Positions 33,691 through 45,677 of a stretch of DNA of 64,000 nt are shown here, piece after piece. The stretch covers positions 118,440,445-118,504,444 of the forward strand of contig NC_092053.1 of NCBI RefSeq assembly GCF_003086295.3, in the 5' to 3' direction. Under the pieces are notes generated by a model. It had not been told where the DNA came from. It was given only the letters and a program-made list of their open reading frames with translations, and ran no database searches. The position numbers and the translations under genes were made by a program. Every line of letters starts with the position of its first letter. The stretch's first letter is position 1. This DNA is from Arachis hypogaea. Its lineage: Eukaryota; Streptophyta; Magnoliopsida; Fabales; Fabaceae.

Positions 33691-35514
33691 CTCATATGCC
33701 CATGAGGAACCAAGAAGGGGATCCTAACCTCCCACCATCTCACTGGGGGCGATTTTACAATACCAGGAAGAACAAGGAAGGGCATCCTCACCTTCCTCCT
33801 TTTCTCTGGGGTCGCACTTTCGATAAGAGAGCTCAAGATAAAACAATCATTCAAAGTCATATTTTCATTTTCAGCCATAAATCAATATTTATCATAGCTA
33901 TCCGACTCATAACATAACCCATAACCAGCTAATAATCATTATTAAATACATCCCTTCGGCTCACGGCATGCACCGAACTTCCATCATCACCCTCAGTAAC
34001 TCATATAATCATCATTACTCATCATTCATCATTGATTCTCACTTTACTTTATCCAAAAGTTACCACATGTCCTAGCTTCTTTTCATTACTAGGTATACTA
34101 TAAAGATTTAGGATTTAGAGGATGAAAATGGAGGCTTAGAAGTCTGGAATTCGGCTTTAAAAACTCAAAAATAAACTTTTGCTGAAAACAGGGTCACGCG
34201 TGCGCGTCGCACACGCGCACGCGTGGAAGTCAGAAAAATAAAGTGACGCGTGCACGTCACCCATGCGCACGCGTGGATGGCAGAGAAGTAAGGTGACGCG
34301 TGTGCGTCAGCCACGCGTATGCGTGGGTGCATTTTGTGCTCCTCGCACAAAACCAACACAATTCCAGTGCAACTCTCTGGATTTTCTACGGGGCATTTGC
34401 ATCAGTGCAGTGACGCGTACGCATCGGCCAGTCGCACGCGTGAGTGAGTAAAAATCGAGACTGACGCGTGCGTGTGGAAGCACAATATTCCAAAATTTTT
34501 ACTAAGTTAAAAAGATGCAGAATTACATTTTCAAACCCCAAACTTCAAACACACATAACTTCTTCTACAAAATTCCTTTTTCAACCATTTCTGAACCGTT
34601 GGAAAGATCGTTGAATAAACTTTCATAAAAATCCAATTTTGAAGAATTCCAAACTCCGTGAACCGAGTTACGGACCGCCAAATTTGGTAAAAAAATCAGT
34701 TTTTACCCAAAAATAGAAATCACCAATTTTTCCAATGTTCACAAGCCAAATTCATTTCTACTCATCCAAACGACCACAACTCAACCACATTCACATAATT
34801 ACACTCAACCAAAACCAAACCTACCTCATCTACACAATTTCACCCAAAACCATCAAATTCCACACCTCAATTTCTCAAACCTTATTATTCAATAATCAAC
34901 CAATTATTCACACATTCAATATCTAAAATCCATCCAATCTCTTATATCATCACACAATACACACATCAACTTACCTTCCTTACCTCTTTCCGGCCTCCGG
35001 CCCAAAATTCACGGCCTCCGACCCAAATTCACAATTTAAATGCATATTCCACAAACCAATATTCATCATATCCAATTCATCAAATCCTCAACACACCAAA
35101 CATACAAATTCACACAATTCACAACCAAATCATTAATTTACATTACACACTACAAGAAAACAAGCTTTTTGCTACGCTTTTAAAGCGTGGCGAAAAGTCC
35201 AAAAAAGCATAGCGATAGCTTTTTGCGACGCTTTTTGAGCTACTGGCACGCTTTTGAAAGGGTCACAACCGCAAGGGTGCCGGTTGCTCTATTGCTACGC
35301 TTTTGGTGACCTATCACCACGTTTTTTTTGCCATGCTTTTAAAGATCGCCACGCTTTAAAAGGGTGGCCATATGTGTCAAATATGGCTACGCTTTTAAAG
35401 CGTGCCAATAGCTGTGAGATACAGCTACGCTTTTAAAGCGTGGCTATTGATGATACTGTACATTATGGCTACGCTTTTAAAGCGTGCCAATAGAGGTTTA
35501 ATTTATATGGCTAC

Positions 35515-35517
<3 letters not shown>

Positions 35518-35584
<67 letters not shown>
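35518..35584 (+). repeat. (GA)n microsatellite
   Basis: About 33 uninterrupted GA units inside the left subterminal region of the CACTA element. It is likely polymorphic in length. Confidence 0.97.
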
Positions 35585-35586
<2 letters not shown>

Positions 35587-35849
35587 TAAACTTGTCGGTT
35601 TTCATTAGAATAAGCTTGCTTTTGAATGAAACATGACTAGACAAAGCTCTATTCATACAAGAAATCAAAGCTCTATGGAGAATCACGATAAAACTATGGG
35701 ACATAGTCCCAGCTTTAAAATTATCCAGCAACAAATGACAAAACTTCTTCTCATTGCGTCTTAGTTGTATCCCTTCATTTTATGGGTACAACACTATATC
35801 AATACTTAATGAAGAAATATATTTGCATTAGACACTAAAATAGTTAATG

Positions 35850-37760
35850 AGAATATCCGCACAAGCAATTTCTTCTGCAGAGCAAATAACATGAAGTGCA
35901 TCTTCTAGACAACAGTTTTCAGGTGTCCTCATTATCTGTTTCATAGTATCAAATCTCAAATAATACTTTGTCATTAGCCTCCCAGGATCTGCAGTAGAAA
36001 AGGAAATATCAGCAACCAGTTTGGATTCTAATTTCTGTAAATATAGCATGATAATAAATTATACTTGAAGATAACATACCTAATGGGCTCAAGAGGAAAC
36101 CATCTTCATCAATCTCTACCATTTGGTGCTGAGATAACTCGTTAACTTTCTTAACACAAATATCTAACATAACATAGCTTCAATAATTAATAAAGGGAAA
36201 TAGGAGAAAAACAAAAACCTTGGAGAAAGAGAGGGATAAAAATAGAAAGCTATAAGCTCAACTGCAGGACAACAATTGCACCTTGAACATGCTTCACTAA
36301 ACGATCACCAGAAATTCCTTTCTTAATTGAATAGTTCTCAGGGTTCTGCTTGCAGATAAAAATTTTCATCAGACCAAATTGGAGAAACTCAATGATAAAT
36401 CTAAAAGACATTCTTAATTACATACCTTTTTCATTCTAACATACAAGTATGAGCATTGCAACCACTTAATTGCTTTTGTAATATCAGTTACTGTCAATTG
36501 AACTATTTCCACAAGTAAATGTTCTGTCACACATGGAAGCAATCTATTTGAAGAAAATATCATAATGAGAAACCACCGTAAATGTAGGGTGTTTACATAA
36601 CAGGATCAACATGACCATAATATCTTTCTTCAACTGAGAAAGAGGCAGCCTTACTGTGATTCCACTACTTCACATCCATTTAAGAGATTCTCATACAAAT
36701 GAACCTGAAATAAAAATAGTAAATTGAATTTTGGGAGAGTAAAAGTGAAAAAAAGCATTATATAGGACAATAACACATAGAAGTGATCACTCAAAGGATT
36801 AAGAGAAGGAGGACAATAAAAAATGCATGTGAATGTAGCTCGGTTCACCATTTCCCTCCTTGTCATGATTATAACCAAGCCTGTATCATCAAATGGTGGT
36901 CACCTTGCCCTTCCACACATCTGTGCAATAAAATTTTACCCCAAATATTATATTAGCAATCCAATAGTGGGACAACATAACACTGAAAAATCCTCAAGAA
37001 TTGACTTCCCCCACCTTTACCATTTTTGGAAACAAACCTTCTCAAATAGAAAGTCATTATTGGCTGGGGCATAGCCTGCATAAATTTAATAGTACAACAA
37101 ATTTGCACATGTCAAAATAATATCAATGATTATGAGCCAAGACAATAACCACTATACATCACTTTCCTAAAGAAAAATATAGCTAAGTATCCAACTTGAC
37201 TGTATAGATATGATAATACGATATGATAAATACAGAATGATAAAAAATAAATTTATAGATGGCTACATCCTTTTTATTTGCATACCAAATACTTTGGTTG
37301 TCAGCTTTACTGGCCTCATTTCTTCCCCAAATCTGTGATTATTCAAAAGAAAATAGTATTTTCTCTGGGTATTGGCTTTCAACATTATACAACACACTAC
37401 CTTATGGATGTGATGGTAAAACCTACCTTTTAAACCCTTCCTCAAGAACCTTAATCCACTCAGCTGCAACAGTATGTATATTGTGTTAAAATTTTTCAAC
37501 TTTTAGGTTTACATATTATATTCGTAACTCTTGTGATGAAATCAATTAAAACAAAAATTACCTAGATCTTCAATATTTGGAATTGTGGCTGACACAGCAA
37601 CCAAGCGCACCTGATCAAGATGATTTAGTTTCATTTTTGGATTGCAAGAAACGATCTTTATTATGCTAACAATCGCTTCCAATGCTGCTCCACGTGGATC
37701 ATTCAACAGATGGACTTCATCAATAAGTAGAAGTGCGATGTCACTGAAAAAGCTTAAGCC
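35850..37760 (-). pseudogene. Captured MER3/HFM1-type helicase exons
   Basis: Successive minus-strand exons match the plant MER3 (ROCK-N-ROLLERS/HFM1) DNA helicase, which promotes meiotic crossovers. From the N-terminal side: LLIDEVHLLNDPRGAALEAI with the DEVH box and VSATIPNIED (motif III) near 37570-37750; FGEEMRPVKLTTKVFG near 37290; the CGRA motif VI region near 36910; VIIMTRRE near 36865; VHLYENLLNGCEVVESQ near 36660-36710; VTEHLLVEIVQLTV near 36510; VNELSQHQMVEIDEDGF near 36110; and DPGRLMTKYYLRFDTMKQIM near 35950. Introns remain. A stop at 36900-36902 breaks the motif VI exon and the N-terminal helicase exons are missing, so it cannot encode a working enzyme. Confidence 0.88.
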
Positions 37761-38123
37761 ACCACCTTCTATGCCATAGCATGACGTTGCATTAAATTTC
37801 TATTCATACGAAAAGAAGTCAACTTCACCACTTGATAGCTGATATCTAGTGAACTATAAATATTCAGTGACCCTACTGCTTGTGCGTGTGTGAATGTAAC
37901 TCTGCAACGATCCCAACTAAAGTTAAACAATACCAGGAAAAAGACAATGAAATGACATTATTTTTGAAAAGCCAATGAGGGAATCCTACCTTATGACACA
38001 AGAGTTAACTTCCCAGTTCAGTTTTTTATCTTGTTCTTTTGGTTGTGGGGACAATATTAAAATCTAAATAGATGATCATATAAAATTTTTTACAAAATCA
38101 GTATATTAAAATTAAATAAACTC

Positions 38124-38181
<58 letters not shown>
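38124..38181 (+). repeat. (TAA)n microsatellite
   Basis: About 19 uninterrupted TAA units next to the patatin-like fragment in the CACTA element. Confidence 0.95.
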
Positions 38182-38182
<1 letters not shown>

Positions 38183-38186
38183 TACC

Positions 38187-38326
38187 GAATTATTGGCACA
38201 AATACCACCATCAATGAGGTTGAATTCATGCACATTTCCTTTTGGATCTTTATTGGTGAACTGGAGAGCAGGGAGATAGCTTGGTGCAGCTGATGTACCA
38301 GTGGCATATGTCTGATAATTTTGCAT
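38187..38326 (-). pseudogene. Captured patatin-like phospholipase fragment
   Basis: The minus-strand frame reads [13 protein letters not shown], then FTNKDPKGN and [13 protein letters not shown]. This is the part of plant patatin-like acyl hydrolases around the DGG motif, whose Asp belongs to the Ser-Asp catalytic dyad. The GxSxG nucleophile region is not in the fragment, and the frame runs into the TAA microsatellite. It is a second unrelated host gene piece in the same transposon. Confidence 0.83.
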
Positions 38327-39413
38327 CCAAGCAAGGCGATTTCTTAATATGCATCAATAATAATTTTCAAATCTTGTTATGGGAAAGAGTACTAAAATTA
38401 ATTTCCAAGCAAGAATCAAGAACAAATTAAAAATCATAACTAAAATCAAGTACTAAAATACTTAGGAACAGACCAGAATTAACTCAAGAACAGAACAGAA
38501 AAACAAATAGAAGCAGTGAAAAATCAGAGAAAAAAATCAAGAACCAACCTGAGTCAGAGGCTCCATTCTTGATGATGCAGACAGAGAGTGGCAGAGTGCA
38601 GGGAGGAGTGGAGGAAGACGCGGTGGCTGCCAGAAAGTGAGAGGCGCTGGACGACGACGGCTGGACGGGGATCGACGATGGAGGGCGAAGGGGCTCGACG
38701 CGATGGCGCAGGGGATGAAGACGCTGCTACCTACTGGCTTAAGGGGTTAGGGTTTGCAGCGACGGAAGGGAGCAGCGGCGGAGGGAGCATCGACGACGGG
38801 TTTGCGATGGCAAGTGAGCAGAGGGAGTCACTGCAGAATGAGGGTTAGGGGTGTGCGGGAAGAGGAATTGCTGGCGGAGGCATTGCGAGCGCAGCGACGT
38901 TCTGCACGGAGTGTCGTCGTCGCGGTGAGGGCGAGGCACAATGAAGAAGGGTTAGGTTTACGGCGAGGCATAATGGAGTGGCGTTGTCGCGTTGGAGCTT
39001 TTGAAGGGTTAGGTCTTTCTTTGAAAGAAGAGCTTCTTAAATTTTGTTTTTTGAGGCACCTTTTGGCCACGCTTTTGAAACGTGCTAAAAGGCTTATAGA
39101 AAACAGCTACGCTTTATAAACGCTACAATAATAAAACCCTGTTGCCACGCTTTAAAAGCATGCCGGTTTTTCTTTACGGCTACGCTTTTTAAGCGTGGCA
39201 AAAAAAACGTGGCCAAATCTCGCATCAATTGCCACTCTCATAAAAGCGTGGCCATTGACCCTTTTCGCTATGCTTTTGAAGCGTAGCAAAAAAACGTGGC
39301 CAAATCTCTATTCAATCGCCACCCTCATAAAAGCGTGGCCATAGACCACTTTTGGCCACGCTTTTAAAGCGTAGCAAAAAAAAGCGTGGCCATAAACCTT
39401 TTTTCTTGTAGTG

Positions 39414-40828
39414 ATATATGTCAACTATGCATATTAGTACCAACCATTTACATAATCCAAACTTAATTCTAGGGACATCCGTCGATTAGATGATGATGTA
39501 TTACTATAACTGTCACATAACATAATTACATGTCAAGTTAATTCTACATGTCACAAAATAATTAATTAACGTGTCGTCTTGAATTTTTCCAACCAATAAT
39601 CATAAGAACCCTGCAGAAAATTTGGAAGCTATGAACTTGGAAGGATTTTTAGGTAACCCGTATTATGAGCAATTTAATACAAAACAGTAAACACATACAA
39701 ACCATTGAATCAAACTCTCCTTCTCAGAATGATAAGCTTTTAAAACAAGAGAACACAAAATAAATAAATAATAAATTACTACATAAAATTGATACATTAA
39801 CTTGAAAATGGTTCCTCAATTATATACTGTTTTTCAGGGTAATCGAAGTACAAATTATAACCTCAAAACAGAAGTACACGTGATAATCACAGGAATTGAA
39901 CCAGATAATCATAGGATCATAGTTTTCTAATAATGTTAAAATATTACAGTTGTATAATGAAGTATTTGAATTTATTAGAAATTATTGACTCAAAAATAAT
40001 ATATTATCTATCTTGTCACAAAATAATTTACTTGAAAGTTGAAACAAAAATATAAAGACATGAACAAACTTGCATGAATACTCTTGTATCTAGTTGAAAT
40101 GTACGGAAAATGTTGCACCATTTATTAAATCAACAATCTCCTACTTCTTCAACGAACAAATTGTATAAGGATGCTTTCCACAGTTACAAGCCGCAACCAA
40201 AAAAAAAAAAAAAAATTGAGAAAGAATCGAAATAATAAGAAGCGAAGGAACAAATACCCAAGCATAATAAGTTATTGGTTACCTTAAACATAAACAAATG
40301 AAATGAATGTAACGAATCTTTGCTTGATAAGTCTACCAAATGAACAGCACGGTTTCACACGTAGAAAACCATGAAGATATGTTCCACAACCTAACAAATT
40401 AAAAATTACAGCAAATTCAATTAAAATATTGATAAAATGGTCTATAACTTCACTTTAATTTTATTCTTAAAGGACATAGATATAGTTTAAAGAATATTTT
40501 TGAATAAATGAATTAGAGTAAAAATGCCTTATAACTTTCTACAAAACATGCATTGATTATCAATGATTTTACATAAAATTATTTCTCTCAAAAATTTAAG
40601 TTAATAAAAGCAATTAAAATTGTTATATTTTTAACACGTTTTTTAAGTAAGAATTTTTTTTATTTATTTTAATTTTTGCATAAGTATTTTTCTTTTTTTA
40701 TTTATTTTATACTAATTTTTTTTAACAAGAATAAAATTCTAGACCTTTGAAATCGATATCATTATATGATCTTTTCAAAGATTATGATAATAAAAGACTA
40801 TAATCTATATATGCAAGTATCACACTAC
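39414..40828. other. AT-rich sequence, no gene seen
   Basis: About 1.4 kb with no convincing open frame or terminal repeat. Its first bases may continue the LTR that the CACTA element interrupts, but homology is too weak to be sure. Confidence 0.45.
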
Positions 40829-41092
40829 CGTAGCAATTTTGCTCCATAGAACACGAGATAATGCCCCCATTGTAATAGCAATTCCATAAGTCATTTGAAC
40901 AAGTGATATACATAACCAAAATACCTAAAAAAATATAAATAAAGAAAAAATGTGAGTATATAACATCAAAAGCTTCATTTTTAATTGGATAATATAAGAA
41001 ATTAAAGAAAAACAAATTACCGGCTTAACACCCAAGCGTATTGGCAGAGTTTTCAAACCTGCTGCTTTGTCTCCTTCAACATCCCCTAAATC
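40829..41092 (-). pseudogene. Two exons of a UbiA-type prenyltransferase
   Basis: Exon one (41021-41092, minus strand) has AG and GT splice borders and reads DLGDVEGDKAAGLKTLP.RLG, the second Asp-rich DxxDxxGD motif of UbiA prenyltransferases. Exon two (40924 down to about 40829) follows an AG acceptor and reads [16 protein letters not shown] and LWSKIATVV. The pair resembles homogentisate or isoflavonoid prenyltransferases of plastids (VTE2-like). I found neither the upstream exons with the first Asp motif nor the downstream ones, so this is a gene remnant or another captured piece. The subfamily is uncertain. Confidence 0.72.
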
Positions 41093-42341
41093 CTATTTAT
41101 CAGCAAATAATATTAGATCTAGTTGTGATTAAACACATCCAATATTAAAAAAATGGTATTAAAAATTAGGTGAGTTCTATCCAATTTCCTCTAAAATAAT
41201 ATGTAAGTTATTTTTCATGATGTGTTACATTTTAATTGGTCATTATCTTAACTATAGTTAGATTATTTTGTAATTTATTATTTGAGATGATAATGGTATA
41301 ATTTCTTAAAATATCAAAATCCCACTCCCATTAAATGAAGCACATTTGTACTCCTCCATTCTTTATCACATAGCTTCGGTCCTTTCAAGTATCGCCTCGC
41401 CGACATTGTCATTTACTGCCCTCCCACGCAATCTCTCTCTTCAGTGCATCCTTAACGACTTCGTTGAATTTCCATCGTCCGTAACTTTGATGTCCTTCCA
41501 GTATAGCCAGCGCGACGTCATCACTATCTCCTGTCCTCTCGCTTGATCCATCTTTCTGTCGTGGATCACTCCTTACCAACATAATTAATGGTTAGTTTGG
41601 TTATTAAATTTTTGATTTAATTATTCTGCAAGTCCCTGTAGTTTCACCGAATTTTCAATTAAGTCCCTATACTTTTTTTCTTTTCAATTAGATCTCTATA
41701 CGTTAATTTTTTTTCAATTAAGTTCCTACCGTGAGAATATCGTTTAAGATAATAGAATATTCTGTTTAAAAAACGAATATTTTCCTGTTTGGATTAGCTA
41801 TGCTAATTGGACAAATCTCTATTTTTTCAAAATACCCAAAAAATCCTTGATATTTTGTCCCAAAAAAAAACCCTAGCCAGCCCCTAATTTACTCTCTGAA
41901 AATTGTGTGCAATGCATTTCTCCTCCGTCGGTCCGTCATCATCATCCATAGATGTCGTATTCATCCATAGCTGTCAGTCCGTCGTCTTCATCCATAGCCT
42001 CTGTCGGTCTGTCGGTCTCTGAAGATCTGCACTGGTTGATCCGTCGAAGTCCTGTCCGCCACTCGGCGTGCCTCGCCTCACCTCGCCGCCGAAAAAAGTG
42101 AGACCAGAATTTGCAACCGTCGGATCTAGAAACTAGAAAGGGCACAGTTTTGGTCTAAACTCAACTGAGTTGTGTGATGGTGATGGGACCCACACCCTCT
42201 CATGCCCTATGGACCCTACGAACACGATTTTCATTTTCCAGTGATATCATAAAATGAAGAAGCCGCACACCCACACCCCCAACACACACAAGAGAGAAGA
42301 ATGAATTGAAAATAGAAGAAAAGAGTCTTCTTCTTCTTCTT
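41093..42341. other. Intergenic or unclassified repeat sequence
   Basis: Contains a run of TCAATTAAGTCCCTA-like motifs (41620-41730) often seen in plant transposon flanks, and a CT/GC-richer stretch at 41870-42120. No feature can be defined with confidence. Confidence 0.4.
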
Positions 42342-44126
42342 TGTAAAACCCGGTTAGTTAATGACTAATTAACCCATAAAGTAGAATTTATTCTAGAAAG
42401 CCAAAAATGTAATTTTATGGCTTATTATGATAGAGGAGATTAAAACGAGAATTTTGATACCAATTTTAAAGAAATTGGCCCAAGATTGGACTAAACGGGC
42501 CAAGCCGGACCAACCGGACCCATATTGGGCCCTTGGCCCAACCAAACAAAACCTAAAACCCTAAAAACAGCACTCTCTCTCCTCTCTAAACCTAAGAACA
42601 CGCTGAAAATGAAAAAAGAAGGGGGAAGAACACTCTTCCAAAGTTCTACCCTTGCTTGATCTTCAAACCACCATAACTTTTGATCCGGAGCTCCGATTGC
42701 CGCACCATTTGTGGCCACGCGTTCACTGTGACGAGATCTACAAAATTCACTACTTTGTCCTTGAGGTAAGCCACGATTTTAGTTTAGTTCCTCAGCCCTT
42801 AATTCGAATTTTTGGAGAAAAAGTGTTGAGATTTTGGGCTCTTTGATGTTATACGATCCAACTAGCTTGAAGGAGAGGCTTAATCTTGTCTCCTTGATCT
42901 TTGGGTGTGGTAAGATTCTCAACTCTAGTAAAATTTTTTGGTTTATGATGTTTGGGTATTGAGTTGTTGTTTGGATGTGATAATTATGGCTTAGGTAGTG
43001 TGTATGTGAATATTGAAGCTTGATTGAGGTCTTGGAGAGCTTGGAATAAACTTTTGGGTGCTAAAAATATGTTCTTCGAGGTGTTGAAGCCTTGAGAGCT
43101 TGTGAAAAAGTGATTTGGAGGGTTCCGGGTTAAGCGAAAAAGCGGCTAAGGTATGGTCTCAGTTTTCTGTATCTAAAATATAATGTGGTGTGAAAACTTA
43201 GGCTAGAGGCTCTAAGATAGGATTTGAATGGTTGATGTTGTTGAATGGTTGAGATAAATTGTGTGGTTATGTATGTGATTAATGAATATTGATGTTTTGA
43301 TGGGGTAATGCTTGAGAGATATGCATGTTTTGATATACGCTTAATGATTGATTGAGGTTGAATTGTGGGTGAAGCCATGTTGATGGTGAGGATGATATTG
43401 ATTGTGTGTATTGATGGTTGATTGAAAATGGTATTGTTGGAAATTGGGATCAGAAAATATGTATAATATAATATTGTGTTTGAAGTTGAGTTACTTGGTT
43501 GGGATTGGTTAAAATGATGGATTGGTGGGTTATAATTTTGATAAAAATGTTAACATATGAGTTGAGGAGGCTTGAGGTTGATTTTTGGAATGTTTTGGTT
43601 GGTTTTGAAAAGGGTTGAAATTGGTTTGTTTCGAAAATGGAACTTTGTGGTTTTGTATGAAAATGTGGTTTTTGGGCTTATTTTGACGGAGCATATCTTG
43701 GTCTCCGAATCTCCGATTTGTGTCAAACGTGTTTAGAAATGAAATTAGATCCGAGATGTTTATACCGTTCGAAGAACGGATGGAAAATAACTTGAAACGA
43801 GAAAGATATGCCCGTCGGAAGATTGGGGTTTGAAACAGGGATTCTGCAGCTTTTTAACTTAGTAAAATTTTTGGCTGATCGTACCCCCACGCGTACGCGT
43901 GGCCGACGCGCACGCATCGCTATCGAATTTTCACTACTCCACGCGTGCGCCTGGCCGACGCGTACGTGTCGATGTGCTGATTCAATTGCCCAGCCAAAGT
44001 TCCAAAGAGTTATGCGAGTATTGTGCTGATTTTGTTCGTGGGGCACAAAACGCACCCACGCATACGCGTGGTTGACGCGCAGGCGTCACTTTACGTTTCT
44101 CCCATCCACGCGTGAGCGTGGGCAAC

Positions 44127-45677
44127 TGATGAATGGACTTTTGACGGTTTAGAATTTCACTAATGAAGTCTCGTTGTAAAGTATAGTTTCTAAACCAACA
44201 AATAATCCTTTCATACAAAAGATTGTTTGTCACTAAAACAAACCCCTAAATTTATAAACCGAAGTATTGGAACCTCGGGTCGTTCTCCCTAGGAATTGCG
44301 ATAAAGTGTCTTGTTATTGGTTATGAGGTATGTTCTGGGGTTTTTGGGGTAAGAGACATGAAATGTAAATGGCAATGAAAATAAACTAACAACTAAAAAG
44401 GTCTTGGCAAAGGTTGGTGGTCAAGGATCTCTATCCTTATCACTAACCACAACATGAGAATTGGCAAGGATCAATCCCACTAAGTCATCTCCTAACTAAT
44501 AGTAGAGGAAAGTCAAGTGAGCTATATCAATCCAAGTCCATAAGTCCTAGTTCTCCACCAAATCAATTAGTGAGATCTAGAGCTAATGGCTCCCAATCGT
44601 CAATTACTTGGACATTAGTAACTCAAGAATTCCTAAGTTACCTTCCCAAGCCAATAGCATAAAATTCTACTCTAAAATCCAACCAAGCATTTTATCAAAT
44701 ACTTGGAAGGCCCAAAAGAAAAGCATAGTTAAATTGCAAGGAATGTAAATCTACACTACTCAATTGCAAGGAATTAAACAACAACAAATCAAATGAACAA
44801 TAAGGAATATGAAAACATAAATTGCATTAAAAGAAAAAGGAAAGAACAAAAGTGCATCAACATAAAAGTAGGGAATTACAAGAATTAAATGCTAAACTAG
44901 AGAGAAGAGATGTAGAGGAAGAAGAATTACAAAGGAAAAAGTAAATCAAAGCATGAAATTAACCTAGATCTAAGAATTCCAAATCTAGATCTAACCTACT
45001 CCTAATTCTAGAGAGAAGAGAGAGCTTCTCTCTCTAGAAACTAACTAAAGCATGATAAAACTAAGATAAAACTCACTAACTAACTAGATGTCCCATCCCT
45101 CTTCAATCCTTGGGTTGAATAGCATCAGAAATGAGTTGGATTGGGCCCACAAGGCTTCTAAAATCGTTGGCCACGAGTTGCATTAGGTGAAGCATGTGCA
45201 ACCATCGGTGCGTACGCGTACTGTGCATGTGTGCACCATTATAGACGATGCAACTATGAAAAATCTTATATCATTTCGAAGCCCCGGATATTAGCTTTCC
45301 AACGCAACTAGAACCGCATTATTTGGACCTCTGTAGCTCAAGTTATGGTCGATTGAGTGCGAAGAGGTCGGCTTGACAGCTTTTGCGATTCCTTCATTTC
45401 TTCATGTTTTCTCCATTTCTACATGCTTTTTCTTCATTCCTTCAATCCAATCTTTGCCTCCTAAATCTGAAATCACTTAACAAATATATCAAGGCATCTA
45501 ATGGAATCAAGGTGAATTAACTTTAGCTATTTTAAGTCCTAAAAAGCATATTTTCACTCTTAAGTACAATTAAAGGAGAATAACAAAAACCATGCTATTT
45601 CATTGGATAAATGTGGGAGAAGGCGATAAAATCCTCTAAATTCAACACAAGATAAACCCTAAAAATGGGGTTTATCA
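44127..45677 (-). repeat. 3' LTR of non-autonomous element 1
   Basis: 1551 bp, with plus-strand ends TGATGAATGGAC and GGGGTTTATCA. It holds one copy of the segment that is duplicated in the partner LTR. Confidence 0.93.

Larger units (their letters stand above)
30165..35147 (+). repeat. Second Ty3-type LTR, split and truncated
   Basis: Starts TGTAACACCCTAAT like the Tekay LTRs, runs to 30225, is interrupted by a solo LTR (30226-32033) and resumes at 32039. It contains the conserved LTR block at 33123-33220, an array of about 60-bp GGAGCAAGTGG repeats (32748-33690) and an ACGCG-rich patch (34195-34470). At 35148 a CACTA element interrupts it, and beyond 39413 the LTR is not clearly recognisable. 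It is far more diverged than the young Tekay element's LTRs. Confidence 0.75.
35148..39413 (+). mobile_element. Complete non-autonomous CACTA element with captured genes
   Basis: 4266 bp bounded by inverted termini CACTACAAGAAAA and its complement TTTTCTTGTAGTG. Both ends carry many subterminal copies of a near-palindrome around GCTACGCTTTTAAAGCGTGGC. Flanking trinucleotides are ACA and ATA, so the expected 3-bp target duplication has one mismatch. No transposase frame is present. The interior holds minus-strand exons of a MER3/HFM1-type helicase, a patatin-like fragment and a GC-rich segment (38580-39000). It sits in an older Ty3 LTR. Confidence 0.88.

Noticed and set aside
35402..35734. Open frames with Arg-Glu and Ser-Leu repeats
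   Set aside because: They are translations of the (GA)n microsatellite in the CACTA element.
35850..37760. An intact host MER3 helicase gene
   Set aside because: N-terminal exons are missing, a stop breaks the motif VI exon, and the whole lies between CACTA termini.
38588..39119. GC-rich open frames in both directions at the right of the CACTA element
   Set aside because: Composition resembles a CpG-rich promoter or 5' UTR piece carried by the transposon, and no protein domain is visible.
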